Positions 33,825 to 42,816 of a DNA stretch of 64,000 nucleotides are shown in pieces (position 1 is the stretch's first letter; each line of letters opens with the position of its first letter). A model generated the notes under the pieces. That model did no database searches. It saw nothing but the letters and a program-made list of their open reading frames with translations, and was not told where the DNA came from. The translations under genes were made by a program, and so were the position numbers. This DNA is from JBCBSZ01 sp039185015 (GTDB lineage Bacteria; Actinomycetota; Acidimicrobiia; Acidimicrobiales; Poriferisodalaceae): NCBI GenBank assembly GCA_039185015.1, contig JBCDAU010000022.1, forward strand, positions 21,288 through 85,287, given 5' to 3'.

Positions 33825-34238
33825 ATGGCCGAGGGTGAGAACGTGCTGGGTCGACGGGTGAGCGCTGCACTGATCGACCTCGTTCCGCTCGGCGCCGTCG
33901 CCGTCCTGTTGGGCGACACGTCGAGCGGTGACGGCTCGTTCGACGTGCGGCTGAACGGAGGACCGCTCCTGCTGTGGATCGCGATCGTGATCGCCTACCA
34001 CGGCGCCGCGGAGCTGGCGCTCGGTGGATCGCCCGGCAAGCTCGCTCTCGGTCTCCGGGTGGCGACCGTGGACGGCGGCACGCCGACCGCCGGCGGCGTG
34101 ATCGTCCGCAACGTGCTCCGAGTCGTCGACGGCCTCCCGCTGCTCTATCTCGTGGGCTTCGTGACGGCGGCGGTCACCGAGCGAAACCAGCGGCTCGGTG
34201 ACCTGGCCGCGAAGACGGTGGTCGTGCGCGCCGGCTGA
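33825..34238 (+). CDS. RDD-family membrane protein
   Basis: A 137-residue membrane protein with the RDD layout: an Arg in the first helix (GRRVSAALIDLVPLGAVAV with the Asp), a second helix around LLLWIAIVIAYHG, the conserved GGSPGKLALGLRV loop and a last helix ending in RNQRLGDLAAKTVVV. Function in the family is poorly defined; some members are ion antiporters. It starts 32 bases after malic enzyme and 51 bases before the P450. Confidence 0.82.
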   Translation: MAEGENVLGRRVSAALIDLVPLGAVAVLLGDTSSGDGSFDVRLNGGPLLLWIAIVIAYHGAAELALGGSPGKLALGLRVATVDGGTPTAGGVIVRNVLRVVDGLPLLYLVGFVTAAVTERNQRLGDLAAKTVVVRAG

Positions 34239-34289
34239 GCGACCCAGCCGCTCGTGCGAGACTCGCCCCCGGGGTGAGGGGAGGCGATC

Positions 34290-35540
34290 GTGAAGCCGTT
34301 CGATCCGCACGTGTTCGATCGCGAGGAGTTCGAGGTCGATCCGTTCCCGACCTACGAACGGCTCCGCGAGGAGCTCCCGGTCTTCCGGGACCGCGTGCAC
34401 AACCGGTGGATCATCAGCCGCTACGAGGATGTGCTCGCCGCCTTCCGGGACAACGAGTCCTTCGACCGGGCGCTCTACGAACCGGACGGCCTGTACGAGT
34501 TCGGGTCGGGGCATCCGTTCGGCCCCAACATCCTCGAGTACGGCAACTCCGACCGGCACCGCTGGATGCGCAACATCGTGGCCAACCAGTTCGTCGGCAA
34601 GGGGCTGAACGCCTTCATCCCGGTGATCGAGCAGATCGTGGAGGAGCTGATCGACCGTCATGGCGACTCCCGCGAGATGGAGCTCGTGAGCGAGATCTCG
34701 ACGCAGTTCCCGATCCGCGTGATCTCGAACATGCTCGGCTTGCCGAGGGAGGACGAGCCGCGATTCGTCGGCTGGTATCAGGACCTGATCGCCGGACTGT
34801 CACCGAAGGCGGAGTCGGTCGCCCGGGGCATGCGGGCGCGTGACGAGATGTGGGAGTACTTCGGTCCGATCATCGACGACCGGCGTCGGAACCCGGGCGA
34901 CGACCTGCTGACCCGACTCGTGGAGGCCGAGCTCGACGGCGAGTCGATGTCGGACGACGAGGTGAAGGGGTTCATCGCGCTCCTCCTCGCGGCGGGTGGC
35001 GACACCACCGACAAGGCCATCGCCGACATGTGGTTCCACATGCTCTACACCCGGCCCGACCAGTTCGAGGACGTGAAGGCCGAACCCGACCTGTGGGAGC
35101 ACGTGTTCGCCGAGATGATGCGCTTCGATCCGGTGGTGCACGCGCAGACCCGCTACACGACCGAGGAGATCGAGGTCAGGGGAAAGGTGCTGCCTCGCCG
35201 CGCGATGGTGACCCTCTACCTCGCCGCCGGCAACCGGGACCCGCGCGTGTTCGCCGATCCGGACACCTTCGACATCCACCGCACCGATCTCCACATGGGC
35301 CCGGAGAACCGATCGGCGAAGTACCGCAGCGACCTGCCCGGGCACCTCGGGTTCGGCGTCGGGCAGCACTTCTGCATGGGCTACCGGATGGCCCGACAGG
35401 AGGCTGTCATCGCCTCGAAGCGGCTCGTCGAGCTGATGGGTGATCCTCGCCCCAAGTACCCCGAGCACGCCGGACTCCGAGGTGGATTCCCGGACACGGG
35501 TGGGTTCCGCGCCCCCGACGAGCTCTGGATCGAGTGGTGA
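34290..35540 (+). CDS. Cytochrome P450 monooxygenase
   Basis: A 416-residue soluble class I bacterial P450. The heme cysteine is C362 in FGVGQHFCMGYR, the oxygen-activating I-helix reads LLLAAGGDTTDKA, the ERR triad region contains RFDPVVHAQTRYTTEE, and the helix C WR-type segment is HRWMRNIVANQF. The GTG start at 34290 follows GGGGAGG. The stop overlaps the start of the ferredoxin gene (GTGA), so its electron donor is probably made in fixed ratio with it. No reductase gene is adjacent. Substrate unknown. Confidence 0.93.
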   Translation: MKPFDPHVFDREEFEVDPFPTYERLREELPVFRDRVHNRWIISRYEDVLAAFRDNESFDRALYEPDGLYEFGSGHPFGPNILEYGNSDRHRWMRNIVANQFVGKGLNAFIPVIEQIVEELIDRHGDSREMELVSEISTQFPIRVISNMLGLPREDEPRFVGWYQDLIAGLSPKAESVARGMRARDEMWEYFGPIIDDRRRNPGDDLLTRLVEAELDGESMSDDEVKGFIALLLAAGGDTTDKAIADMWFHMLYTRPDQFEDVKAEPDLWEHVFAEMMRFDPVVHAQTRYTTEEIEVRGKVLPRRAMVTLYLAAGNRDPRVFADPDTFDIHRTDLHMGPENRSAKYRSDLPGHLGFGVGQHFCMGYRMARQEAVIASKRLVELMGDPRPKYPEHAGLRGGFPDTGGFRAPDELWIEW

Positions 35541-35743
35541 GCCGTCGTATCGTGATCGACGCCGGCAGCTGCGTCATGTCAGGCGAGTGCATCTACAACC
35601 ACCCCGACCACTTCGACTGGTCGGAGGACGGGTCTGTCGCCGAGGTCCTTCGCTCCGTCATCGAGGGCGAGGACGACCTCCGCCACGGTGAGCAGGCCGC
35701 CGAGGTGTGTCCGGGTGCCGCCATCTCCGTCGTGGACGGCTGA
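35537..35743 (+). CDS. 3Fe-4S-type ferredoxin
   Basis: A 68-residue electron carrier with C12-VMSGE-C18 and C58-P, the three-cysteine pattern of actinobacterial [3Fe-4S] ferredoxins that serve P450s; the fourth position is occupied by a serine/glycine (CVMSGEC). GTG 35537 overlaps the P450 TGA by 3 bases. The acidic central region fits docking to a P450. It ends 6 bases from the convergent esterase gene. Confidence 0.9.
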   Translation: MSRRIVIDAGSCVMSGECIYNHPDHFDWSEDGSVAEVLRSVIEGEDDLRHGEQAAEVCPGAAISVVDG

Positions 35744-35749
35744 CGGCGC

Positions 35750-36685
35750 TCAGCGCAGGACGCGACGAAGGAAGTCGTACTCCGACTCGTAGAAGGCCTT
35801 CGAGATCTCGGCATCGGGCGCGAGGAGCTCGAAGGCGTGCACCGCCCCGTCGACGACGTCGAGCGTGACCTCGACGCCGGCCGCCTCGAGGCGCTCTGCG
35901 TAGGCGACGTCCTCGTCGTGGAAGAGGTCGGCCGTCCCGACGCCGATCCACGCCGGTGCCAGGCCACTCAGGTCCTCTCGGCGGGCCGGCACCGAGTCCG
36001 TCGGCTGGTCGGCAGCACCCGGCGGGTTGGGGAGGAACGCGCCCCAGCCGGTGTGGTTGCTGGTCTTGTTCCAGACCGGGTGCTCGGTCGCCTCGATGTC
36101 GTCGCGCACGGCGGTCCGGTCGTCGAGCATCGGGTAGACGAGGAGCTGGCCGCGCAGCGGGATGCTCCGATCCCGGAGCAGCTGGGCCATCGAGGCCGCG
36201 AGACCGCCGCCGGCGCTCTGGCCGCCGACGACCATCCGCTCCGGGTCGATGCCGAAGCGGTCTGGCTCCTTCGTCAGGTGCTCGATCGAGGCGAGGAGGT
36301 CGTCGTGAGCCGCGGGGAACGGGTGCTCGGGTGCGAGACGGTAGGCCGGCGAGACGACGGTGGCGCCGGTCGCGTCGGCCAGCTTCGACAGCTGGATGTC
36401 GTCCTCGTGGGTCCCCATGATCAGCCCGCCACCATGGATCCAGGCGATCACCGGGGTAGGCGTCGGAGCGGACAGCGGTCGGTAGACACGAAGCGCGAGG
36501 TCACCGCTCGGGCCCGGGGCGGACATGTCGGCGATCGCGACGCCGTCGGCCGGCCGCTTGCCACGGACGAGGACCCTGGCGAGCGAGCCGAACACCCGGC
36601 GGTTGATCTTGATCGAACGGGGCGTGATGGGGATCTTCGGGATCCGCTTCACGGCGCGAGCGAGCTCGGGATGCACATCGACCAT
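35750..36685 (-). CDS. Alpha/beta hydrolase, HSL-type esterase
   Basis: A 311-residue hormone-sensitive-lipase family carboxylesterase. The oxyanion motif HGGG is at 84-87, the nucleophile S157 lies in GGQSAGGG, the acid is in GTADLFHDED and the base His in DGAVHAFEL. There is no signal peptide, so it is cytosolic. It is convergent with the P450-ferredoxin pair and may or may not act in the same pathway. Substrate: probably short or medium acyl esters, from family knowledge only. Confidence 0.88.
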   Translation of the reverse strand: MVDVHPELARAVKRIPKIPITPRSIKINRRVFGSLARVLVRGKRPADGVAIADMSAPGPSGDLALRVYRPLSAPTPTPVIAWIHGGGLIMGTHEDDIQLSKLADATGATVVSPAYRLAPEHPFPAAHDDLLASIEHLTKEPDRFGIDPERMVVGGQSAGGGLAASMAQLLRDRSIPLRGQLLVYPMLDDRTAVRDDIEATEHPVWNKTSNHTGWGAFLPNPPGAADQPTDSVPARREDLSGLAPAWIGVGTADLFHDEDVAYAERLEAAGVEVTLDVVDGAVHAFELLAPDAEISKAFYESEYDFLRRVLR

Positions 36686-36740
36686 GACCGTCAGGCCAGC
36701 ACATCGATGCGGTCATCGCCACCGGGACGGCGGCAACCGG

Positions 36741-37592
36741 TCAGAGCTCGAGCGCGTCCACCCGCTCGACCGCGCCGTCGACGACGTTCGCCTCCCAGCC
36801 ATCGGGAAGCAGCTCGGGAGCGAGATCGGCCAGTGGGGTGAGCACGAAGCGCCGTTCCCACATCCGGGGATGGGGCACGGTGAGGTGCTCGGACTCGATC
36901 GACGCGTCGCCCCAGAGGAGCACGTCGAGGTCGAGCGTCCGGGCTCCCCAGCGAACGATGCGCTCCCGTCCGGCGCCCGCCTCGATGGCGAGGCAGGTCT
37001 CGAGGAGCTCGAAGGGGTCCTGCTCGGTCTCGAGCTTGGCGACCATGTTGAGGTACGGCCCCTGCTCGGGCCCTCCGACGGGTTCGGTCTCGAACACGCC
37101 GGACACGGCGACCACGTCGGGCAGAGCACGGACCGCGTACCGAAGGTGTGCTCGTCGGTCGCCGAGGTTGGAACCGATGGCGACGTAGGCGACGGTCGGA
37201 CGCCGCGGGGCACGAGCGAGGTCGGCCCGAGTGCGCCGGATGCGCACGCCGGTCGAGGCGATGTCCTCCGGCACGGGCGGGCGAAGCTTGCGCACCACGA
37301 CCTCGACCGCGTCGACCCGGGCGAGGCCGAGGATCTCCTCGGTGATGCGGGTGGCGACCCGCTCGAGGAGCAGGGTCTCTTCCTGCTCGATCACCTTCAC
37401 GGCCAGAGCGATGGCGACGCCGTAGTCGACCGACTGCTCCAGGTCGTCGGTCCGGCCGGCGGACCGGGCATCGACTTCGAGGACGAGGTCGATCTCGAAC
37501 GGTTGGGGGCGAGCCTGCTCCTCGGGGAGCACGCCGATGGTGCCGACCGCGCGGATGGCGCGCAGTTCGATCCGATCAGGTTGGGGGGCCAC
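36741..37592 (-). CDS. folBK: Fused dihydroneopterin aldolase / HPPK (FolB-FolK)
   Basis: A 283-residue bifunctional folate-synthesis enzyme. Residues about 5-115 are FolB (RIELRAIRAVGTIGVLPEEQ, then LLLERVATRITEEIL), which forms 6-hydroxymethyl-dihydropterin. Residues about 125-283 are FolK (AYVAIGSNLGDRRAHL, with ETEPVGGPEQGPYLNMVAKLET and GARTLDLDVLLWGD), which pyrophosphorylates it. The natural product relay of two consecutive steps explains the fusion. GTG 37592 is the only start near the FolB domain. The divergent kinase gene begins 12 bases away. Confidence 0.92.
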   Translation of the reverse strand: MAPQPDRIELRAIRAVGTIGVLPEEQARPQPFEIDLVLEVDARSAGRTDDLEQSVDYGVAIALAVKVIEQEETLLLERVATRITEEILGLARVDAVEVVVRKLRPPVPEDIASTGVRIRRTRADLARAPRRPTVAYVAIGSNLGDRRAHLRYAVRALPDVVAVSGVFETEPVGGPEQGPYLNMVAKLETEQDPFELLETCLAIEAGAGRERIVRWGARTLDLDVLLWGDASIESEHLTVPHPRMWERRFVLTPLADLAPELLPDGWEANVVDGAVERVDALEL

Positions 37593-37604
37593 GATGGTCA
37601 GCCT

Positions 37605-38291
37605 ATGGGCTCGTCCGACCTCGACCTGACTCCCGAACCACCCGTGATGGAGCTCTCGGAGCTGGTCGAGCGGATCAGCGAGGCCGCAGCGGGAACCGAC
37701 CGCTTCCTCGTGGGCATCGCCGGTCCGCCGGGTGTCGGGAAGTCGACCGCAGCGGCCTGGCTCGCCGGCCGGCTCGACCGTGCGGTCGTCGTGCCGATGG
37801 ACGGCTTCCACCTGGCCCAATCGGTCCTCGACGCCGCTGGCACCGCTGATCGGAAGGGCGCACCGCACACGTTCGACGCGGCCGGCTTCATTGCGCTCCT
37901 CCGTCGACTCCGGACGCCGAGCCCGGACGAGACCGTGTTCGCGCCTCGCTTCGACCGAGATCTGGAGGAGCCGATCGCCGGCGCGATCGACGTAGGTTCG
38001 AGCGAGCGGATCGTGGTCGTCGAGGGCAACTATCTGCTCGTGGACGACGGTCCGTGGAGTGCCGTCCGGTCGTTGCTCGACGTCGTCGTCCACCTCGATC
38101 TCGACCCGACGATCCGGGTGCAGCGCCTCGTGGACCGGCACATCGCGCACGGCCGCGACGCTGCGGCCGCCCGCCGTTGGGTCGAGCACAACGACGACCC
38201 GAACGCGACGCTCGTCGAGTCGTGCCGGAGCAGAGCCGATGCCATCGTCCCCGTCCGTTCCGCGGGCCCTGCGGAGACGCCTGAGGCGTGA
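37605..38291 (+). CDS. P-loop nucleoside/sugar kinase (uridine kinase/PanK fold)
   Basis: A 228-residue kinase with Walker A GPPGVGKST at 40-48, the substrate loop VVPMDGFHLAQSVL, IVVVEGNYLLVDDG as the Walker B strand, and RWVEHNDDPNATLV, a signature of the YggC/FrcK-type nucleoside/nucleotide kinase family. Start ATG 37605; an ATG at 37647 would shorten it by 14 residues and leave more promoter space before the divergent folBK gene. Substrate could be a sugar, pantothenate-like or nucleoside compound. Confidence 0.82.
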   Translation: MGSSDLDLTPEPPVMELSELVERISEAAAGTDRFLVGIAGPPGVGKSTAAAWLAGRLDRAVVVPMDGFHLAQSVLDAAGTADRKGAPHTFDAAGFIALLRRLRTPSPDETVFAPRFDRDLEEPIAGAIDVGSSERIVVVEGNYLLVDDGPWSAVRSLLDVVVHLDLDPTIRVQRLVDRHIAHGRDAAAARRWVEHNDDPNATLVESCRSRADAIVPVRSAGPAETPEA

Positions 38292-38356
38292 CTCCGTGGC
38301 CCCCACGCGGCGTGGCAGGGCCTCAACAACGCGGAGACGTCGTCCGATGCTGAACT

Positions 38357-40792
38357 GTGCCCCATGACGACTCGGTGGGTGTGGTCGTGACCCGACCCGC
38401 CCCGGACGATCAGGCCGGCGGTCGGGACGACGTCGACCTCCGCCTCCGGACGGACGCCGACCTGCGGGTCCGTGACGTCTGGTCGAGTCCCAGGGGATGG
38501 GAGATCCTCGGCCGACCGGTGGCCGAGCTGGTGCACGCCGACGATCGAGGTCGGTTCCGGGCCGCCGTCGAAGCCTGCCTCGACACGGCCCACGACCAGC
38601 GGCTCTCGGTCTCGCTGACCTGTGCCTCGCGACCGCTCGTGGCGATGCGGCTGTCCGCGGTCGGCTCGCGGTCGTCCCGCGTGCTCCAGATCACCGCGCT
38701 GCTGACCGGGGACCAGCGCGTCGAGGACACCGAGAGCGACGACCAGCGAAACCGGGATGCCGAGCTGGCCCGGACGTTGATGGACATCGTCCCGAACGCG
38801 ATGTTCACCAAGGACCGGCGGGGGCGTTTCGTGGCCGCCAACCAGACGCTGTGCGACTTCCTCGGCGTCGAGTCCGCCGACGAGATCGTCGGCAAGTCGG
38901 ACTTCGACTTCCACCCGCCCGACGAGGCGGAGCGGTACTGGCGGATCGACGATCACATCATGGCGACGGGCGAGGCCGTCCACGACCTGGAAGAGGTGCA
39001 GACACGCCGGGACGGGAGCATCGACGTCGTCCGGACGACGAAGGTTCCCATCCGCGGGGCCCACGGCGAGGTCGTCGGGCTCATGGGCTTCTCGACCGAC
39101 GTCACCGAGCCGCGGCGCGTCCGCGACGCGCTGGCGATCAGCGAGCTCCGACACCTGGAGGCGGCCAGGGCGTCGCAGGACGGCATCTGGGACTTCGACG
39201 TCGCCGCCGGGACGCTCTACCTGTCCCCGCGGTGCGCCGAGCTGTTCGGCATGGAGGTCCAGCAGGAGCCGTACACGTGGGAGCAGGCGACCCGGCACAT
39301 GTCCCTCGACGCGGGCGCGCTCGGGGCTGCCGAGATGGAGCTCGCTCGCCAGGATCCCGCGAGATCGTTCCGACGCGAGGTCCCCATCGACGATGGCGTC
39401 GACCGTCGCTGGCTGACGATCGCCGGTCGCGCCCACAGCGTCGACGGCCGGATCCTCCGATTCATCGGCTCGGCGGCGGACACCACCGAGGACCACCTCC
39501 GCCAGGAACGTCTCACCTACGAGGCACGTCACGACGACCTCACCGGACTCGCCAATCGACGAGCGCTCGTCGAGGCGATGGACGGCGCCCCCGGCGCCCT
39601 CATCTCGCTCGATCTCGACGCGTTCAAGGTCGTCAACGACTCGCTGGGTCACCACGCCGGTGACGAGCTGCTCGTGACGGTGGCGCGACGCCTTCGTGAA
39701 GCGGTGGGCTCCAAGGGCCTGCTCTGCCGCTTCGGAGGCGACGAGTTCGCCGTGTTCCTCGCCGGGGAGGACGGTGAAGCGGCCGAGAGCATGGCAGCGG
39801 ATCTGCTCGACGCGGTGAGCCGCCCCTTCGCGGTCGCGGGGTTGGAGATCTACACGACGGCGAGCATCGGCATCGTGAGCGGTGCCGCCGCTCACGGACG
39901 CGCACAGGACGTCCTTCGCGATGCCGGCACCGCTCTCTACGAGGCCAAGGAGCGCGGGAAGGGGCAGGTCGTCCGGTTCGAGCCCGAGATGCGGGAGCTC
40001 GCCGAGGAACGGCTGGCCCTCCAGATGCGGCTCCGTCGGTCCGTCGAGGACATGGAGTTCACGCTTCTCTACCAGCCGATCCTCGAGGCAGCGAGCGGTG
40101 AGGTCGAGGGCGTCGAAGCGCTGCTGCGGTGGACGCCGCCCGGCTCGGAGGTGCTGGCCCCGAGCGTGTTCCTGCCGTACCTCGAGGAGACGGGGCTGAT
40201 CGTCCCGGTCGGCGAGTGGGTCATCGAGGAGGGCTGCCGGCAGCTCGCCGAGTGGAAGGCAGCGCACCCGCGGATGGGGCGGATCGCCCTCAACCTCAAC
40301 GTGTCGCGCCGTCAGCTCGGCTCGCCACAGCTCGTCCCGATCCTCGGTGCGGCCATCGATCGGCACGGGATCGACCCGAGCGACGTGGTCGTCGAGATCA
40401 CCGAGACCGCTGTCGCGGACTGGTCGAGCAGCGTCGGCGACCGGCTCGCTGCCATCCGTTGCCTTGGCGTCAGGTTGGCGATCGACGACTTCGGGGTCGG
40501 CCAGTCGTCGCTCAGCGTCCTCCACCACGTCCCGGTGGACGTCCTGAAGATCGATCGGAGCTTCACCAGCCGGATCGTCGAGGGCGAGGACGAGCCCGTG
40601 ACCACGGCGGTGCTGCAACTCGCCGAGTCGATGGGCCTGGCGACGGTTGCCGAGGGGATCGAGGCCGAGCACCAAGCGAGGTGGCTCGCAGGCAAGCACT
40701 GCCACTGCCTCCAAGGCTTCTTGTTCTCGAGGCCGCTGGTCCCGACGGACATCCCGCCGTTCCTGCACGGGCACCGCCGAACCGAGCGTTGA
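38357..40792 (+). CDS. PAS-PAS-GGDEF-EAL cyclic-di-GMP signalling protein
   Basis: An 811-residue cytosolic sensor. Two PAS domains lie at about 140-252 and 265-380, preceded by a weaker PAS-like segment. The GGDEF domain (about 390-545) has an intact GGDEF at 460-464, so diguanylate cyclase activity is possible; no RxxD inhibitory site is seen before it. The EAL domain (about 560-805) has EAL at 587-589, EITETAV, and DDFGVGQSS, consistent with a phosphodiesterase. The start is GTG 38357. No transmembrane segment, so it responds to an internal or diffusible signal. Confidence 0.92.
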   Translation: MPHDDSVGVVVTRPAPDDQAGGRDDVDLRLRTDADLRVRDVWSSPRGWEILGRPVAELVHADDRGRFRAAVEACLDTAHDQRLSVSLTCASRPLVAMRLSAVGSRSSRVLQITALLTGDQRVEDTESDDQRNRDAELARTLMDIVPNAMFTKDRRGRFVAANQTLCDFLGVESADEIVGKSDFDFHPPDEAERYWRIDDHIMATGEAVHDLEEVQTRRDGSIDVVRTTKVPIRGAHGEVVGLMGFSTDVTEPRRVRDALAISELRHLEAARASQDGIWDFDVAAGTLYLSPRCAELFGMEVQQEPYTWEQATRHMSLDAGALGAAEMELARQDPARSFRREVPIDDGVDRRWLTIAGRAHSVDGRILRFIGSAADTTEDHLRQERLTYEARHDDLTGLANRRALVEAMDGAPGALISLDLDAFKVVNDSLGHHAGDELLVTVARRLREAVGSKGLLCRFGGDEFAVFLAGEDGEAAESMAADLLDAVSRPFAVAGLEIYTTASIGIVSGAAAHGRAQDVLRDAGTALYEAKERGKGQVVRFEPEMRELAEERLALQMRLRRSVEDMEFTLLYQPILEAASGEVEGVEALLRWTPPGSEVLAPSVFLPYLEETGLIVPVGEWVIEEGCRQLAEWKAAHPRMGRIALNLNVSRRQLGSPQLVPILGAAIDRHGIDPSDVVVEITETAVADWSSSVGDRLAAIRCLGVRLAIDDFGVGQSSLSVLHHVPVDVLKIDRSFTSRIVEGEDEPVTTAVLQLAESMGLATVAEGIEAEHQARWLAGKHCHCLQGFLFSRPLVPTDIPPFLHGHRRTER

Positions 40793-40877
40793 CGGACTCG
40801 CCTCCAGCGCGCCGGGTTCGCTCCACCTCACCGGACGAGCGCTAGGTTCCTCGTTCGGTTCCAGGGGAGGGGCAGGG

Positions 40878-41936
40878 ATGGAGATCCCGCACGAGTTGAC
40901 CGACATCACCGCGCCGTGGATCGACGAGGCCCTCGGCGTCCCTGGGGTGACGGCGATCGAGGTGACCGACATCGGCGAGGGCACCGGCATCTTCGGGCAG
41001 CTCGCTCGGGTCTCCGTCACCGCCGATGGCGACGCACCGAGCTCGGTCGTGGTGAAGCTCGCCTGCACCGAGCCGGCCAACCTCGCCGTCGCGCAGGCGC
41101 TCGGGCTCTACCAGCGTGAGATCGCGATGTTCGAGCACATCGTCGACGACGCCCCGTTCCGCAGCCCGACGTGCCACCTCGCGCTGCAGGATCCCGAGGG
41201 ACCGTTCGCCCTCGTCATGGAGGACATGTCGGTCGACTACGAGGTCGGCGACCAGGTCGTCGGCGCCACCCTCGAACAGGCCGAGACGATCGTCGATGCC
41301 GTCGCCGGGCTCCACGCCCAGTGGTGGGAGCGGCCGGAGCTGGAGGGCTTCGACTGGCTCCCGGTCCCCAACGCTCCGACGTACCTGGCCGCCGTGCCGG
41401 GCATCTACCGCGCCGGTGTCCCCGTCTTCGTGGCCGAGTGGGCGGATCGGGTGCCGGCGGCCGCGACCGACCTCGTGCTGCAGGTGGAGCCCCGGTTCGA
41501 GGAGATCCTCGACGCGACCGCTGGTGGGCCGCGGACCCTGATCCACGGAGACACCCGGCTCGACAACTTCTTCTTCCCGAAGGACGGGTCGAACGAGGTC
41601 GCCTTCATCGACTTCCAGCTCGCGCTGCAGGGCCGCGGCGCCTCCGACATCGCGTACCTGCTGATGAACTCCGTCCCGACCGAGATCGCCGCCGACCAGT
41701 GGGAGAACCTGCTGCGGCGTTGGCTGGATCGCCTCGGAGAGCTCGGCGTGAGCGGGTACGACCTCGACGACGCCATCGCCCACTACCGGACAGCTGCGCT
41801 GTACCTGCTCTCGGGTGCGATGTCGCTGATCGGCACCTTCGACTCCGGCAACGAGCGAGGTGCCGCGATGACCGAGGCGTACACCCTCCGCTCGCTCAAC
41901 CACGTCGTGGACATCGACGCCGGAGCGGTGCTCTGA
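40878..41936 (+). CDS. Aminoglycoside phosphotransferase/ecdysteroid kinase-like protein
   Basis: A 352-residue kinase-fold protein. The catalytic loop HGDTRLDN and the metal-binding IDFQ (in place of DFE) are present, and the N-terminal lobe has SVVVKLACTEPA with the nucleotide-binding lysine. The family phosphorylates small hydroxyl compounds; in Actinobacteria many are unassigned phosphotransferases next to acyl-CoA or steroid genes. ATG 40878 follows a strong GGGGAGGGG site. Followed 22 bases later by the DUF402 gene. Confidence 0.8.
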   Translation: MEIPHELTDITAPWIDEALGVPGVTAIEVTDIGEGTGIFGQLARVSVTADGDAPSSVVVKLACTEPANLAVAQALGLYQREIAMFEHIVDDAPFRSPTCHLALQDPEGPFALVMEDMSVDYEVGDQVVGATLEQAETIVDAVAGLHAQWWERPELEGFDWLPVPNAPTYLAAVPGIYRAGVPVFVAEWADRVPAAATDLVLQVEPRFEEILDATAGGPRTLIHGDTRLDNFFFPKDGSNEVAFIDFQLALQGRGASDIAYLLMNSVPTEIAADQWENLLRRWLDRLGELGVSGYDLDDAIAHYRTAALYLLSGAMSLIGTFDSGNERGAAMTEAYTLRSLNHVVDIDAGAVL

Positions 41937-41958
41937 CCGGAGACGGGCGCACCCGCAC

Positions 41959-42573
41959 ATGAGGTTCGCAGCCGGGCAGATCGTGACGTACCGGGAGTTG
42001 TGGGGCGACGCCGTCATGACGGCGATCCCGATGCGTGTGCTCGTCGATGGCGATTCGCTCAGCGTGCTCCACCTCGCCGCCGGGACGGACTTCCGGGCCG
42101 CCCGGGCACCCGACGGCGGTCCGGTGCGCGACCTGGGCGACTGGGTGTCGGTGGAGGCGACCTGGACCGGCGGCAGCCTGGTCCGGCTCCTCCCGGCAGG
42201 CGAGTGGTACTGCCTGGACGTCGAGTTCGACGGCGACCACCGGTTCGCCGGGTACTACGTGAACTTCCAGACGCCGATGGTGCGCACCGAGCTCGGTTTC
42301 GACACCGTCGACCTCGTGCTCGACCTGGTGGTCGCCCCGGACGGGACGGCGCGGACCAAGGACGCCGACGACCTCGCTCGTGCCGTCGCCGACGGCCACA
42401 TCGACGAGCAGATGGCCGAGCGGGTCCGGCACGAGGAGGACCGGCTGCGAGCGGCCTTCGAGATCGGCGAGGTGCCGTTGGACGCCGAACGATGGCGAGA
42501 CGCTCGGGATCGGTCATCGCTCGAGGCCCAGGTTGGTGCCTCGTGGGGCGCCGGTCGTACCGGCCGAGCTTGA
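41959..42573 (+). CDS. DUF402 domain protein
   Basis: A 204-residue protein with the DUF402/FomD-like barrel: W-Y-x-x-D-V-E (EWYCLDVEF), YYVNFQTPMVR and DLVLDLVVAPDGT are the conserved metal and phosphate-contact strands. Related proteins hydrolyse nucleoside diphosphates or nucleotidyl-phosphonates. The C-terminal 60 residues are a charged helix. Its TGA lies inside the putative VapB operator region. Confidence 0.8.
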   Translation: MRFAAGQIVTYRELWGDAVMTAIPMRVLVDGDSLSVLHLAAGTDFRAARAPDGGPVRDLGDWVSVEATWTGGSLVRLLPAGEWYCLDVEFDGDHRFAGYYVNFQTPMVRTELGFDTVDLVLDLVVAPDGTARTKDADDLARAVADGHIDEQMAERVRHEEDRLRAAFEIGEVPLDAERWRDARDRSSLEAQVGASWGAGRTGRA

Positions 42574-42599
42574 TATCATCTGGTGGCTCGGTTGATATC
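42570..42599. promoter_or_regulatory. Paired TTGATATC sites before vapBC
   Basis: Two identical 8-base sites, 42570-42577 and 42592-42599, start 22 bases apart (two helical turns) immediately upstream of the antitoxin ATG at 42613. AT-rich words are rare in this sequence. Such sites are typical autoregulatory operators for VapB-VapC. Confidence 0.55.
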
Positions 42600-42612
42600 G
42601 AAGGGCGACCCG

Positions 42613-42816
42613 ATGACGCGAACGGTGATCGACGTGGACGACGACAACCTTGCGGCCGCTGCGGAGGTCTTGGGCACCTCGACGAAGGTCGAGACGGTGA
42701 ATCGCGCCCTCGCGGAGGTCGCCGCACGGAAGGCTCGTCTCGCGTTTCTCGATGATCTCGACCGGGCGGCGGCGGATCTCTCGGATGACGAGGTCATGCA
42801 GCACGCCTGGCGATGA
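42613..42816 (+). CDS. vapB: VapB-type antitoxin
   Basis: A 67-residue antitoxin. The N terminus (MTRTVIDVDDDNLAAAAEVL) matches ribbon-helix-helix VapB DNA-binding proteins, and the C-terminal helix (FLDDLDRAAADLSDDEVM) would block the toxin. Its stop overlaps the toxin ATG (ATGA, 42813-42816), the usual coupled arrangement. Paired TTGATATC sites lie just upstream. I chose ATG 42613 over 42583, which would add ten residues through the operator. Confidence 0.85.
   Translation: MTRTVIDVDDDNLAAAAEVLGTSTKVETVNRALAEVAARKARLAFLDDLDRAAADLSDDEVMQHAWR

Noticed and set aside
38030..41080. Long minus-strand frame of about 1000 codons opposite the GGDEF-EAL gene
   Set aside because: Its translation is low-complexity and shows no domain, whereas the plus strand encodes a full PAS-GGDEF-EAL protein. 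High G+C produces long antisense frames.
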